A DNA stretch of 6,547 nucleotides from an uncultured Acidimicrobiales bacterium (GCA_938091985.1 CALKOE010000451.1:1-6547); one strand, 5' to 3'. Numbered from the stretch's first letter, positions 1-5,425 are shown. The notes: generated by a model not told the origin, from the sequence alone. Made by a program: numbers and translations.

Positions 1-414
1 GAACCCTTCGCGTGGTCGAGCCTCGGGCGCACCGCCGATGCCGCAGAGATCGTTCGGCGAGCCGGGCGCCCCAACGGAGGACTCCTCTTCGATCTGTGGC
101 ACCACGTGCGCGGCCCCGACCAGGGGGTGCTCGATGACACCATCGACGTCGCGTCGATCTTCGAGATCCAGCTCGCCGACACGCACGCCACGGCCTGGCC
201 GAACACCCGTGACGAGTGCATGACCAGCCGACTACTGCCGGGCCATGGTCACGCCGACCTGGCGCCACGATTGCGAGCACTGGCCGCCGGGGGGCCGCTT
301 CCCCCGGTGGGTATCGAGGTCTTCGGCACCGAGCTCGATCGCCTGACTCCGGTCGACGCGGCGCGAACGGCTCGTGATGCGCTGACTTCAGTGTTCGACG
401 CCGCGGGCGTCTGA
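1..414 (+). CDS. Sugar phosphate isomerase/epimerase (xylose-isomerase-like TIM barrel), 5' end outside the window
   Basis: This is the C-terminal 137 residues of a protein that begins upstream of the window; the frame is open from base 1 to the TGA at 412-414. The fragment looks like the second half of the AP-endonuclease-2/xylose-isomerase-like TIM barrel. It has a Glu at its first residue in an EPF context, then GGLLFDLWHHVRG (fragment residues 26-38), EIQLADT (55-61), the loop SRLLPGHGHADL (76-87) and GIEVFG (104-109). In this family the divalent metal is held by Glu, Asp, His and Glu on successive strands; E1, D31, H34 or H35, and E106 are the candidates. The loop usually reads PGEG but here reads PGHG. 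Family members isomerise or epimerise sugars and related compounds, including inositol intermediates; the substrate cannot be assigned. It converges with the crotonase gene, 20 bp away. Confidence 0.8.
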   Translation, partial: EPFAWSSLGRTADAAEIVRRAGRPNGGLLFDLWHHVRGPDQGVLDDTIDVASIFEIQLADTHATAWPNTRDECMTSRLLPGHGHADLAPRLRALAAGGPLPPVGIEVFGTELDRLTPVDAARTARDALTSVFDAAGV

Positions 415-426
415 CCCCGGCGGCCG

Positions 427-447
427 CGAGCCGATCAGTTCGGCTCG
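427..447. terminator. Hairpin between convergent genes, possible bidirectional terminator
   Basis: CGAGCCGA (427-434) and TCGGCTCG (440-447) form a perfect 8-bp GC-rich stem with a 5-base loop. It lies just after the isomerase stop, and its loop contains the crotonase stop codon (435-437, reverse strand). No T-run follows on either side, so it is not a canonical intrinsic terminator. High-GC actinobacteria often use stems without a U-tract, and the position between convergent genes supports a termination or 3'-end-protecting role. The structure is seen directly; the function is inferred. Confidence 0.45.
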
Positions 448-1127
448 AGAACGAACTCGTGGGGGTGGGTGGCGCGGATGGCCTCGACCACCAGACGCCG
501 AACCCGCTGCTTCGTGCCGGCGTGAGCCGCCATGTCGAGGGCCAGAAGCGACTCAGCCCGGGCAACGGCGACCGACTCGAGGTGTGACGGCTCGACGACC
601 TCGTGCAGGAAGCCGGCCACCTGTGCCGCGGCCGAGTCGTAGAGCGTTCCGGTCAGCGTGGCGTGGTCGAACCATGTCGGGACGAGCTGATGGCGCGCTA
701 CTTCCACGCCATAGTGCGGAATCGTCAGCCCAATGGCGACTTCGTTGAGTCCGATCTTGGCTGGGCCTGTCACCCCGACCCGCACGTCGCAGGTCAGCAG
801 CGTGAATGCGCCCTGCGCGATCGCGTGGCCGTTGCAGGCAGCCACGATCGGAAATGCATGCGTGAGCATCTGTTCGATCAGATCACCGCCTGCCTGCAGC
901 GTCGCAGCGATCTCATCCAAGGGCTGATCGAAGAGCGCCATGTCGTAGCCCGCAGAGAATGTGGCCGCCCGACCGGTCAGGAGCACGACGGCACCATCGG
1001 CCGCAGCCCGGCGAAACGCCTCGGCGAGCTCGCCCAGCATGTCCTTGGTCATCAGGTTGGCTTTGCCGTCATCCATCCCGATTCGAGCAATCCCTCCGCT
1101 CAGCTCGTAGCTCACGCAACTAGACAT
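435..1127 (-). CDS. Crotonase-family protein (enoyl-CoA hydratase/isomerase-like)
   Basis: The protein has 230 residues, slightly short for the crotonase family (about 250-260). Crotonases bind acyl-CoA thioesters and stabilise an enolate with two backbone NH groups. The first oxyanion segment is FSAGYDM (57-63) and the second is in ACNGHAIAQGAF (97-108), followed by the conserved CD at 113-114. Aligned by hand to rat mitochondrial enoyl-CoA hydratase, Glu164 is kept as E129 (in GLNEVAIG) but Glu144 is replaced by Phe (F108). A single acidic residue is more typical of enoyl-CoA isomerases or other crotonase reactions than of classical hydration, so the exact reaction is uncertain. The ATG at 1125-1127 overlaps the 3' end of the upstream tetR gene by 8 bp and has no clear Shine-Dalgarno, which suggests translational coupling. 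It is probably co-transcribed with, and controlled by, that regulator. Confidence 0.88.
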   Translation of the reverse strand: MSSCVSYELSGGIARIGMDDGKANLMTKDMLGELAEAFRRAAADGAVVLLTGRAATFSAGYDMALFDQPLDEIAATLQAGGDLIEQMLTHAFPIVAACNGHAIAQGAFTLLTCDVRVGVTGPAKIGLNEVAIGLTIPHYGVEVARHQLVPTWFDHATLTGTLYDSAAAQVAGFLHEVVEPSHLESVAVARAESLLALDMAAHAGTKQRVRRLVVEAIRATHPHEFVLEPN

Positions 1128-1716
1128 CGATCGAACCAGTGCGCAGGGTCGACCGCATCGCCACGAGGGCAGCGCCCTGGAACAATCCGATCAAGACCCG
1201 CGGATCCTCATCCGTGGAGCCACGTGTCCATTGCCGGCAGTACTCCTGGGTCGGACCCATCACCAGGCTGTGAGCGACAGCACGCGGCAGGGGCGCGACG
1301 AGTCCATCTGTCACGGCCGCGGCAAACAGGTCCTGCACCGCCTTGTAGAACGCGGCGTTGGCGTCGGCCAGTGCGGCTGCAGATGCCTCGATCACCTCAT
1401 CGGGCTGGGTCGAGAACAAGAACCGGGCGAGATCCGGCTGCGCACTCACCCAGCTCAGGTGGGCGTGGATCCATGCCTCGATCGAGGCGCGGGCATCGGA
1501 CTGCGCGGTGATCGCAGCGACCGCGGCGTCCTGATAGCCACGCATGCCCTCGACGTAGACGGCCCCCACAAGATCGGGCTTCGACGAGAACGCGTGGAAC
1601 ATGCTGCCGCTCGAAAGGCCGAGCGCATCGCGAACGCCGGCAATGGTGAAGGCGACATAGCCACGTCCCAAGACCTGCCGTGTTGCTTCGTCGAGAATTC
1701 GCTGGCGGGTTGTCAT
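1120..1716 (-). CDS. TetR/AcrR-family transcriptional regulator 1
   Basis: The protein has 198 residues, the normal size for the family. The N-terminal DNA-binding domain spans residues 1-50: helix 1 (RQRILDEATRQVLGRGY), then the helix-turn-helix FTIAGVRDALGLSSGSMFHAF (23-43) and the family signature SKPDLVGAVY (45-54). The rest is the variable all-helical ligand-binding and dimerisation domain, with AWIHAHLSWV (81-90), QPDLARFLFS (93-102) and GPTQEYCRQW (154-163). It is the first gene of a leftward unit with the crotonase, and it diverges from the amine oxidase. The ATG at 1714-1716 directly abuts an inverted repeat and has no Shine-Dalgarno; a good -35/-10 pair places the transcript start only a few bases upstream, so a leaderless mRNA is likely. 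It probably represses itself and the crotonase in response to a small ligand, perhaps an acyl-CoA given the neighbour. The ligand is unknown. Confidence 0.92.
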   Translation of the reverse strand: MTTRQRILDEATRQVLGRGYVAFTIAGVRDALGLSSGSMFHAFSSKPDLVGAVYVEGMRGYQDAAVAAITAQSDARASIEAWIHAHLSWVSAQPDLARFLFSTQPDEVIEASAAALADANAAFYKAVQDLFAAAVTDGLVAPLPRAVAHSLVMGPTQEYCRQWTRGSTDEDPRVLIGLFQGAALVAMRSTLRTGSIDV

Positions 1717-1745
1717 TAGAGTATGACTCTAGAGCCTGCCTCTAG
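1717..1745. promoter_or_regulatory. Composite inverted-repeat operator, likely for TetR regulator 1
   Basis: Two perfect inverted repeats share a central block. TAGAGT (1717-1722) pairs with ACTCTA (1726-1731) across three bases, and CTAGAG (1729-1734) pairs with CTCTAG (1740-1745) across five bases. The junction, CTCTAGAG (1727-1734), is itself a palindrome. The cluster covers the -10 and the spacer of the tetR 1 promoter, the usual place for an autorepressing TetR operator. Its sequence is unlike the repeat in front of the oxidase, so it probably belongs to a different regulator, and the adjacent TetR is the natural candidate. Confidence 0.55.
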
Positions 1746-1754
1746 GTCTTTCAA
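1726..1754 (-). promoter_or_regulatory. Promoter of tetR 1/crotonase unit
   Basis: On the reverse strand there is a -35-like TTGAAA (plus coordinates 1749-1754, 5 of 6 to TTGACA), a 17-base spacer (1732-1748) and a -10-like TAGAGT (1726-1731, 4 of 6 to TATAAT). The expected start of transcription is about 1717-1721, immediately before the ATG ending at 1716, so the mRNA would be essentially leaderless. The hexamers and spacing are seen; promoter function is inferred. Confidence 0.6.
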
Positions 1755-1773
1755 GAGGAACTCGCGGACCCAC

Positions 1774-1798
1774 TGGAGTCTATGTCTCGGTAGACTCC
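1774..1798. promoter_or_regulatory. Palindromic operator and -10 of the amine oxidase unit; same motif as upstream of TetR regulator 2
   Basis: GGAGTCTA (1775-1782) and TAGACTCC (1791-1798) are perfect 8-bp inverted repeats separated by TGTCTCGG. Positions 1774-1797 match 4064-4087, in front of TetR regulator 2, at 19 of 24 bases. The right half contains TAGACT (1791-1796), a TAnnnT -10-like hexamer ending 8 bases before the ATG at 1805. I see no good -35. A bound TetR dimer would cover the -10, consistent with repression. The repeat and the match are seen directly; regulation by TetR regulator 2 is inferred. Confidence 0.65.
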
Positions 1799-1804
1799 CA
1801 TCCG

Positions 1805-2920
1805 ATGACCGAGCCGACACCCAACCCACACGAGGTCGAGGTCGAGGTCGAGGTCGAGGTCGACGTCGTGATCGTCGGTGCCGGCGCCGGCGGCCTGCTC
1901 GCCGCCTGTGAACTCGCCGCTGGCGGGTTGTCCGTGCGAGTCCTCGAAAGTCGAAGCCGCTCAGGCGGTCGACTGCTGTCGACCACGCATGACCACATGG
2001 GCGTCGATCTGGGCGCCACCTGGTTCTGGCCGAGTGAACCGATGATCAACCAGCTCGTCCAGAAGCTCGACATCGCCACGCATTCGCAACACATCGCGGG
2101 CGATGCGATGTACCACGACCGTCCCGAGTCGCAACGCCTCGATGGGAACCCGCTCGATGTTCCGAGCGGCCGATTCAGCAAGGGCGCCGATCATCTCACC
2201 ACGGCGCTCGCCGACCTGCTCCCGACTGGCACCGTCTCGTTCGACTCCCCCGTCGATGAGATCTCGGTCGGCGAGACGTCGGCATCGGTGCGCTTCGGCG
2301 GGACAGGGATCCGCTGCAGCCACGTCGTCGTCGCGGTGCCGCCCGCGCTCGCCGTCGACGCCATCGCGTTCACCCCACCGCTTCCGGATTCGGTCGCCTC
2401 GCTGTGCGCCGCGACTCCCGTGTGGATGGGAACGACCACGAAGGTCGCCGCGATCTACCCCCGAGCGTTCTGGCGCGACAACGGACTCTCCGGCTCGGCC
2501 ATCAGCCACCTCGGCCCGATGAGAGAGATCCACGACATGAGCGGGCCACACGGCTCGCCGGCCGTCCTCTTCGGGTTCGCGCCGCACACTGCCGAGCTCA
2601 CGGAGACTGCAGTGACTGACCAGCTCGCGGAGATCTTCGGGCCCGACGCAGGCGCCCCCACGAAGGTGATCGTGCAGAACTGGCAGCAAGAAAGGTGGAC
2701 CACCCCCGCCGGGGCCGAACACCTCACCGACTACCAGACCTACGGCCATCGCCTCTTTCAGTCACCGGTCCTGCACGGGCGGCTGCACTGGGCCTCCACC
2801 GAGACATCGCCCCACGCGCCGGGCCACATCGAAGGCGCGTTGGCGGCCGGGCGTCGCGCCGCCACCACAATCCGCACGACACTCGATCCATCCCACGAGC
2901 AGAGAGACACCCATGCCTGA
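1805..2920 (+). CDS. FAD-dependent amine oxidase-family oxidoreductase (flavin monoamine oxidase-like)
   Basis: The protein has 371 residues, shorter than typical flavin amine oxidases (about 430-500). The N-terminal Rossmann dinucleotide-binding motif is VDVVIVGAGAGG (19-30), with the ribose-binding Glu at E48 and the GGRL motif at 54-57. GVDLGATWFW (66-75) matches the conserved segment after the FAD motif. K213 in the TTKVAAIY stretch is a candidate for the flavin-proximal lysine of monoamine oxidases. WQQERWTTP (293-301) and the C-terminal FAD-contact segment ASTETSPHAPGHIEGALAAG (330-349) complete the family pattern. I see no Cys context for covalent flavin attachment. The family oxidises amines or related C-N or C-C bonds and passes electrons to O2 or another acceptor; the substrate is unknown. 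The ATG at 1805 has no Shine-Dalgarno and lies 8 bases from a -10-like hexamer, so it may be leaderless. Before the Rossmann strand is an odd Glu-Val repeat (residues 10-19). The stop overlaps the downstream DinB gene by 8 bp. Confidence 0.88.
   Translation: MTEPTPNPHEVEVEVEVEVDVVIVGAGAGGLLAACELAAGGLSVRVLESRSRSGGRLLSTTHDHMGVDLGATWFWPSEPMINQLVQKLDIATHSQHIAGDAMYHDRPESQRLDGNPLDVPSGRFSKGADHLTTALADLLPTGTVSFDSPVDEISVGETSASVRFGGTGIRCSHVVVAVPPALAVDAIAFTPPLPDSVASLCAATPVWMGTTTKVAAIYPRAFWRDNGLSGSAISHLGPMREIHDMSGPHGSPAVLFGFAPHTAELTETAVTDQLAEIFGPDAGAPTKVIVQNWQQERWTTPAGAEHLTDYQTYGHRLFQSPVLHGRLHWASTETSPHAPGHIEGALAAGRRAATTIRTTLDPSHEQRDTHA
1832..1861 (+). repeat. Hexanucleotide tandem repeat (GAGGTC x5) inside the oxidase gene
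   Basis: There are five exact head-to-tail copies of GAGGTC, followed by the one-base variant GACGTC (1862-1867). In frame they encode Glu-Val five times and then Asp-Val, directly before the FAD-binding strand. Because the unit is six bases, copy-number change would add or remove Glu-Val pairs without breaking the frame. Confidence 0.95.
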
Positions 2921-3443
2921 GCCGACCATCGCCGAACTGCTCGCCGAGTACGACCGAGCCATCGACTACACCGAGTCGCTCTGGACCGACCTCACCGACG
3001 AACAGATCGCGTGGAGGCCGCACCAGGAATCGAGTGCCATCGGTTGGCACCTCGGCCACCAGGCCGCGGTGTCGCACTACATGGTTCGCAATCTCACCGC
3101 CGCCGAGCCCCTCATCGATCCGGAACTCGATGCACTGATGGACTCAGCAACCGCCGAGGCCGACCGGGGCGACCTCCCCGACCGGGACCGGCTCGCGGCC
3201 TATCGGACCACGGTGGCCGAACGGGTGAGGTTCCGCATCGGCAACATCGACAGCGGCAACGTGGGCGCTCCGACACAGTTGCGCATCATCGCCCACTCCT
3301 TGCTGACTGCGACGATCAACCACGAGTACCAGCACAGCAAATGGATCGGCGAGGTTCGACTCGAGGCGCACAGCCGCGAACTTCCGCCCGGCCCCGCCTC
3401 GCCGCACCTGCGAGTCGTCGACGGCTACTTCGTGATCGGCTGA
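2913..3443 (+). CDS. DinB-superfamily protein (four-helix putative metalloenzyme)
   Basis: The protein has 176 residues, the usual DinB-like size. The fold is expected to be a four-helix bundle with a metal-binding histidine triad. Candidate ligands are H46 or H49 in IGWHLGHQAAVSHY (43-56), and H137 plus H141 in TINHEYQHSKWIGEVR (134-149); the NHxxxH pattern in the last helix is characteristic. Related proteins include thiol-S-transferases (bacillithiol or mycothiol dependent) and many of unknown function, so the reaction is open. The ATG at 2913 lies within the last codons of the amine oxidase (overlap ATGCCTGA), with a purine-rich AGAGAGA (2901-2907) as a possible Shine-Dalgarno. The two proteins are almost certainly made from one mRNA and probably act in the same process. 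The 3' end overlaps the convergent tetR 2 gene by 19 bp. Confidence 0.82.
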   Translation: MPEPTIAELLAEYDRAIDYTESLWTDLTDEQIAWRPHQESSAIGWHLGHQAAVSHYMVRNLTAAEPLIDPELDALMDSATAEADRGDLPDRDRLAAYRTTVAERVRFRIGNIDSGNVGAPTQLRIIAHSLLTATINHEYQHSKWIGEVRLEAHSRELPPGPASPHLRVVDGYFVIG

Positions 3444-4012
3444 CCGGCCTCGCTCAGCAGTGTGGTGAGGACCGAGGCTGCCGTCGCGGAAAGGTCGACC
3501 TCTGCCCCGACGCGACGCATCAGCAGCGCACCCTCCATCGCGGCGAGTAGCACCTTCGCCAAGGCATCGAAGTCGGATCCTTCAGCGGCGGGAGATGCGA
3601 CGAGCTTCAGCTCGCCCGACAGCCACGCCACCTGGTCTGCGAAGAAGGCTTCGACGTGGCGGCGCGTGGACGCACCCGCGGCCGCAAGTTCGACGGCCAG
3701 CGCCCCGCAAAGGCAGAGCAGGTCATCGCGCGCCGGCGCCACGAAGAGCGAGGCATAGGACGCGATCCGATCCTTCGCATCGCCGGCCGGCAACGCCTCG
3801 ACGGCCGCTGCAAAGTCACGCCGGTAGCGCTCGGCTACAGCCGCCAGCAGATCGTCCTTGCGAGCGAAATGGTGGTGGATCGAGGGTGCTCGCACCCCGA
3901 CCTCGGCCGCCAACACACCGAAGCTGACGGCGCCGACACCTTCCCGGCGGATGAGATCGCCGGCTGCGACCACCACCTCTTCTCGGATGTCTCGACCGCT
4001 CGGGCGCGCCAT
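3425..4012 (-). CDS. TetR/AcrR-family transcriptional regulator 2
   Basis: The protein has 195 residues. The N-terminal domain has helix 1 (DIREEVVVAAGDLIRREGV, 8-26), the helix-turn-helix VSFGVLAAEVGVRAPSIHHHF (29-49) and the signature RKDDLLAAVAERY (51-63). The C-terminal ligand-binding domain includes LCLCGALAVELAAAG (99-113), a Cys-containing segment resembling YxaF/LmrA-type regulators. The two cysteines, C100 and C102, could be redox- or thiol-responsive, but that is only a possibility. The start at 4010-4012 is supported by a strong Shine-Dalgarno, GAGGAGG (plus 4017-4023), four bases upstream. An operator-like palindrome lies about 50 bp upstream, and its close copy precedes the amine oxidase. 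The inferred role is repression of itself and of the oxidase/DinB unit. The gene converges on the DinB gene with a 19-bp tail-to-tail overlap. Confidence 0.92.
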   Translation of the reverse strand: MARPSGRDIREEVVVAAGDLIRREGVGAVSFGVLAAEVGVRAPSIHHHFARKDDLLAAVAERYRRDFAAAVEALPAGDAKDRIASYASLFVAPARDDLLCLCGALAVELAAAGASTRRHVEAFFADQVAWLSGELKLVASPAAEGSDFDALAKVLLAAMEGALLMRRVGAEVDLSATAASVLTTLLSEAGQPITK

Positions 4013-4063
4013 CGGCCCTCCTCTTTGATGAGTCCGGATTGGCAGTGTCGAAGTGGACAGTGG

Positions 4064-4088
4064 TGGAGTCTACCTACCGGTAGACCCG
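4064..4088. promoter_or_regulatory. Operator-like palindrome over the tetR 2 promoter
   Basis: GTCTACC (4068-4074) and GGTAGAC (4079-4085) form a perfect 7-bp inverted repeat with a 4-base spacer; the core CTACCGGTAG (4074-4083) is itself a palindrome. This resembles typical TetR-family operators. The match to 1774-1797 is 19 of 24 bases. On the reverse strand TAGACT (plus 4067-4072) can act as -10, with TCGGCA (4090-4095, 4 of 6 to TTGACA) 17 bases upstream, so a bound repressor would block the promoter. Confidence 0.65.
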
Positions 4089-4108
4089 GTGCCGAGCGAT
4101 CGACTGAG

Positions 4109-4891
4109 TCAGCCGTCGGTCCGTCGACTCACCCTCGTGGCGAACTGGGCGACCAGGTCCGGGGGACCATCCACGAGCGCCGTCACCTCGGGCTCGGTGT
4201 GGGCAAGCGTCAAGATGGCGGCCGCCTGCGACGTCGGTCCGAGACCGAGGGGTCCGATCGCCCACTCGCCGCCGGGCTCGTCCGGCACCAGGACCGGCTC
4301 ACCCACGACACCGGCAACGATGCGCGTTCCCACCTCGAGAAACGGCTGGTCGTCGAGCGACGACAGGCCGACGGCGCGGCGGATCTGTGACTGGTGAGTC
4401 CATCGTTCGAGATACTCACGAGCGATCGCCTGCCAGAAGGGTGAGCCTTCGCCGGGCGGCGGTCCGAACAACAGAACGGGCTCACCGGGAAGCATCGGGT
4501 CGACGTGGCCGTAGTAGGCCGACGACCACTCACCGCTCCACTCGAGCAGCTCGATCAGCATCGGGCCGCTGAGGAACCGAGCGGCCTCGACCCACTGATC
4601 GTTGAACGCGTTGAGCAGGCCCCGAAAGTCGGCGCCCGGCATCTTCTCGGCAACGAGGATCAGTCCTTGCACGGCACCGTCGCGCTGCCGACTCAGCAGG
4701 CTCAGGTCGTCGCCGAGAATGTGGGCAGCGATCCCTTTCACCGGATACGCCGGACACTCGGTCGGGCGATCCCACTCCTCTGCCACGAACCCCCGCAGCA
4801 ACTCGACAAGGGCGCCGCGCTCCGGACCGAGCACATCGGTGACGTCGGAAATACCGCTCGCATCGATCGGGACCAGTTCACGGTGTGCCAT
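4109..4891 (-). CDS. Maleylpyruvate isomerase-type (MDMPI/DinB fold) putative mycothiol-dependent enzyme
   Basis: The protein has 260 residues. The N-terminal four-helix domain follows the MDMPI_N pattern: ERGALVELLRGFVAEEWDRPTEC split around 24-46, then AYPVKGIAAHILGDD (48-62), and later YLERWTHQSQIRRA (160-173). The Corynebacterium glutamicum mycothiol-dependent maleylpyruvate isomerase binds zinc through His, Glu and His with the last two four residues apart; here H57, E162 and H166 keep that arrangement. A C-terminal alpha/beta portion (about 185-255) follows, as in the two-domain family members. The family uses or is thought to use mycothiol, the actinobacterial thiol; the substrate here is unknown. 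The ATG at 4889-4891 was chosen because the in-frame upstream extension (to 5260) is antisense to the 4943-5425 gene. There is no clear Shine-Dalgarno; TACTTT (plus 4898-4903) lies 6 bases before the ATG, so it may be leaderless. Divergent from the antiporter genes, 51 bp apart. Confidence 0.8.
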   Translation of the reverse strand: MAHRELVPIDASGISDVTDVLGPERGALVELLRGFVAEEWDRPTECPAYPVKGIAAHILGDDLSLLSRQRDGAVQGLILVAEKMPGADFRGLLNAFNDQWVEAARFLSGPMLIELLEWSGEWSSAYYGHVDPMLPGEPVLLFGPPPGEGSPFWQAIAREYLERWTHQSQIRRAVGLSSLDDQPFLEVGTRIVAGVVGEPVLVPDEPGGEWAIGPLGLGPTSQAAAILTLAHTEPEVTALVDGPPDLVAQFATRVSRRTDG

Positions 4892-4942
4892 GTCGCGAAA
4901 GTAGCCGTCCCGGCGCTCGAGCTTCGCCGTTAGGCTCGACGG
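4892..4942. promoter_or_regulatory. Divergent intergenic promoter region (MDMPI-type gene / antiporter genes)
   Basis: These 51 bases must contain start signals for both directions. Rightward, TAGGCT (4931-4936) has the TAnnnT form of a -10 and lies 6 bases before the ATG at 4943. Leftward, TACTTT (plus 4898-4903) lies 6 bases before the ATG ending at 4891. Neither has a convincing -35, and neither gene has room for a Shine-Dalgarno if transcription starts there, so both could be leaderless. A weak 6-bp inverted repeat (4917-4922 and 4934-4939) is present but not compelling as an operator. Confidence 0.45.
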
Positions 4943-5425
4943 ATGACTGAGGTTCGCGAGACGAAGCTTCCCGGTGTGGGGGTCCGTCACGAGTTCACAG
5001 CTGAAGACGGCATCGACGTGGCGGTCATCGTCCACCACGACGGTCGCCGCGAGATGGTGGCCTACGACAACGACGATCCCGACGCCTGCCATTCCCTGGT
5101 GAGTCTGTCGGAACCCGACTCGAAGACGCTCGGACAGCTGCTCGGCATCAGCCCTGTCACCGAGAACGTCACCGACATCCGCCAGATGATCGAAGGACTG
5201 GCTCTCGACTGGACGCAAGTCTCCGCGGACTCTGAGGCCGCCGGCCTGCCTATCGGCCACGGCGAGTTCCGCACGAAGACGGGCGCCTCGATCGTCGCCG
5301 TCATTCGCAACGATGTGCCGGTCCCGTCCCCCGAGGCCGACTTCGTGCTCGCCGGCGGCGACGTCGTGGTCGCCGTCGGACCCACCGACGGGCTGACCAC
5401 ACTCCGCTCGATGCTTGGTGGCTGA
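4943..5425 (+). CDS. Cation:proton antiporter regulatory subunit (KhtT-like, TrkA-C/RCK_C domain)
   Basis: The protein has 160 residues, the usual KhtT-like length. The N-terminal part (about 1-60) contains ETKLPGVGVRHEF (6-18) and the VIVHHDGRREMVAYDNDDPD stretch (28-47), typical of these subunits. The C-terminal RCK_C/TrkA-C domain spans about 85-158, with GEFRTKTGASIVAVIRND (107-124) and the end motif FVLAGGDVVVAVGPTDGL (134-151). In Bacillus subtilis KhtT is a cytosolic partner that gates the membrane antiporter KhtU and binds small ligands such as c-di-AMP at its RCK_C domain; a similar gating role is inferred here. It lies 23 bp upstream of its probable membrane partner. The start is supported by a -10-like hexamer 6 bases upstream (leaderless) and by the conserved N-terminus. 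Confidence 0.85.
   Translation: MTEVRETKLPGVGVRHEFTAEDGIDVAVIVHHDGRREMVAYDNDDPDACHSLVSLSEPDSKTLGQLLGISPVTENVTDIRQMIEGLALDWTQVSADSEAAGLPIGHGEFRTKTGASIVAVIRNDVPVPSPEADFVLAGGDVVVAVGPTDGLTTLRSMLGG

Noticed and set aside
603..1511. 302-codon open frame on the plus strand
   Set aside because: It is antisense to the crotonase and tetR 1 genes, which both show clear family motifs; its product is Arg/Pro-rich and low in recognisable structure, as expected of a shadow frame in GC-rich DNA.
1961..2749. 262-codon open frame on the minus strand
   Set aside because: It lies opposite the amine oxidase, whose motifs run through this whole stretch; the product is Arg/Gly-rich with no family pattern.
3656..4390. 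244-codon open frame on the plus strand
   Set aside because: It crosses tetR 2, an intergenic promoter and the MDMPI-type gene in antisense, so it cannot be a real gene alongside them.
4917..4939. TCGAGC/GCTCGA inverted repeat as an operator in the antiporter promoter
   Set aside because: Only 6 bp with an 11-base spacer and built from a common GC-rich hexamer; likely chance.
4892..5260. N-terminal extension of the MDMPI-type protein to an ATG at 5260
   Set aside because: The extra 123 residues are antisense to the KhtT-like gene and show no domain; the MDMPI-like sequence begins right after the ATG at 4891.
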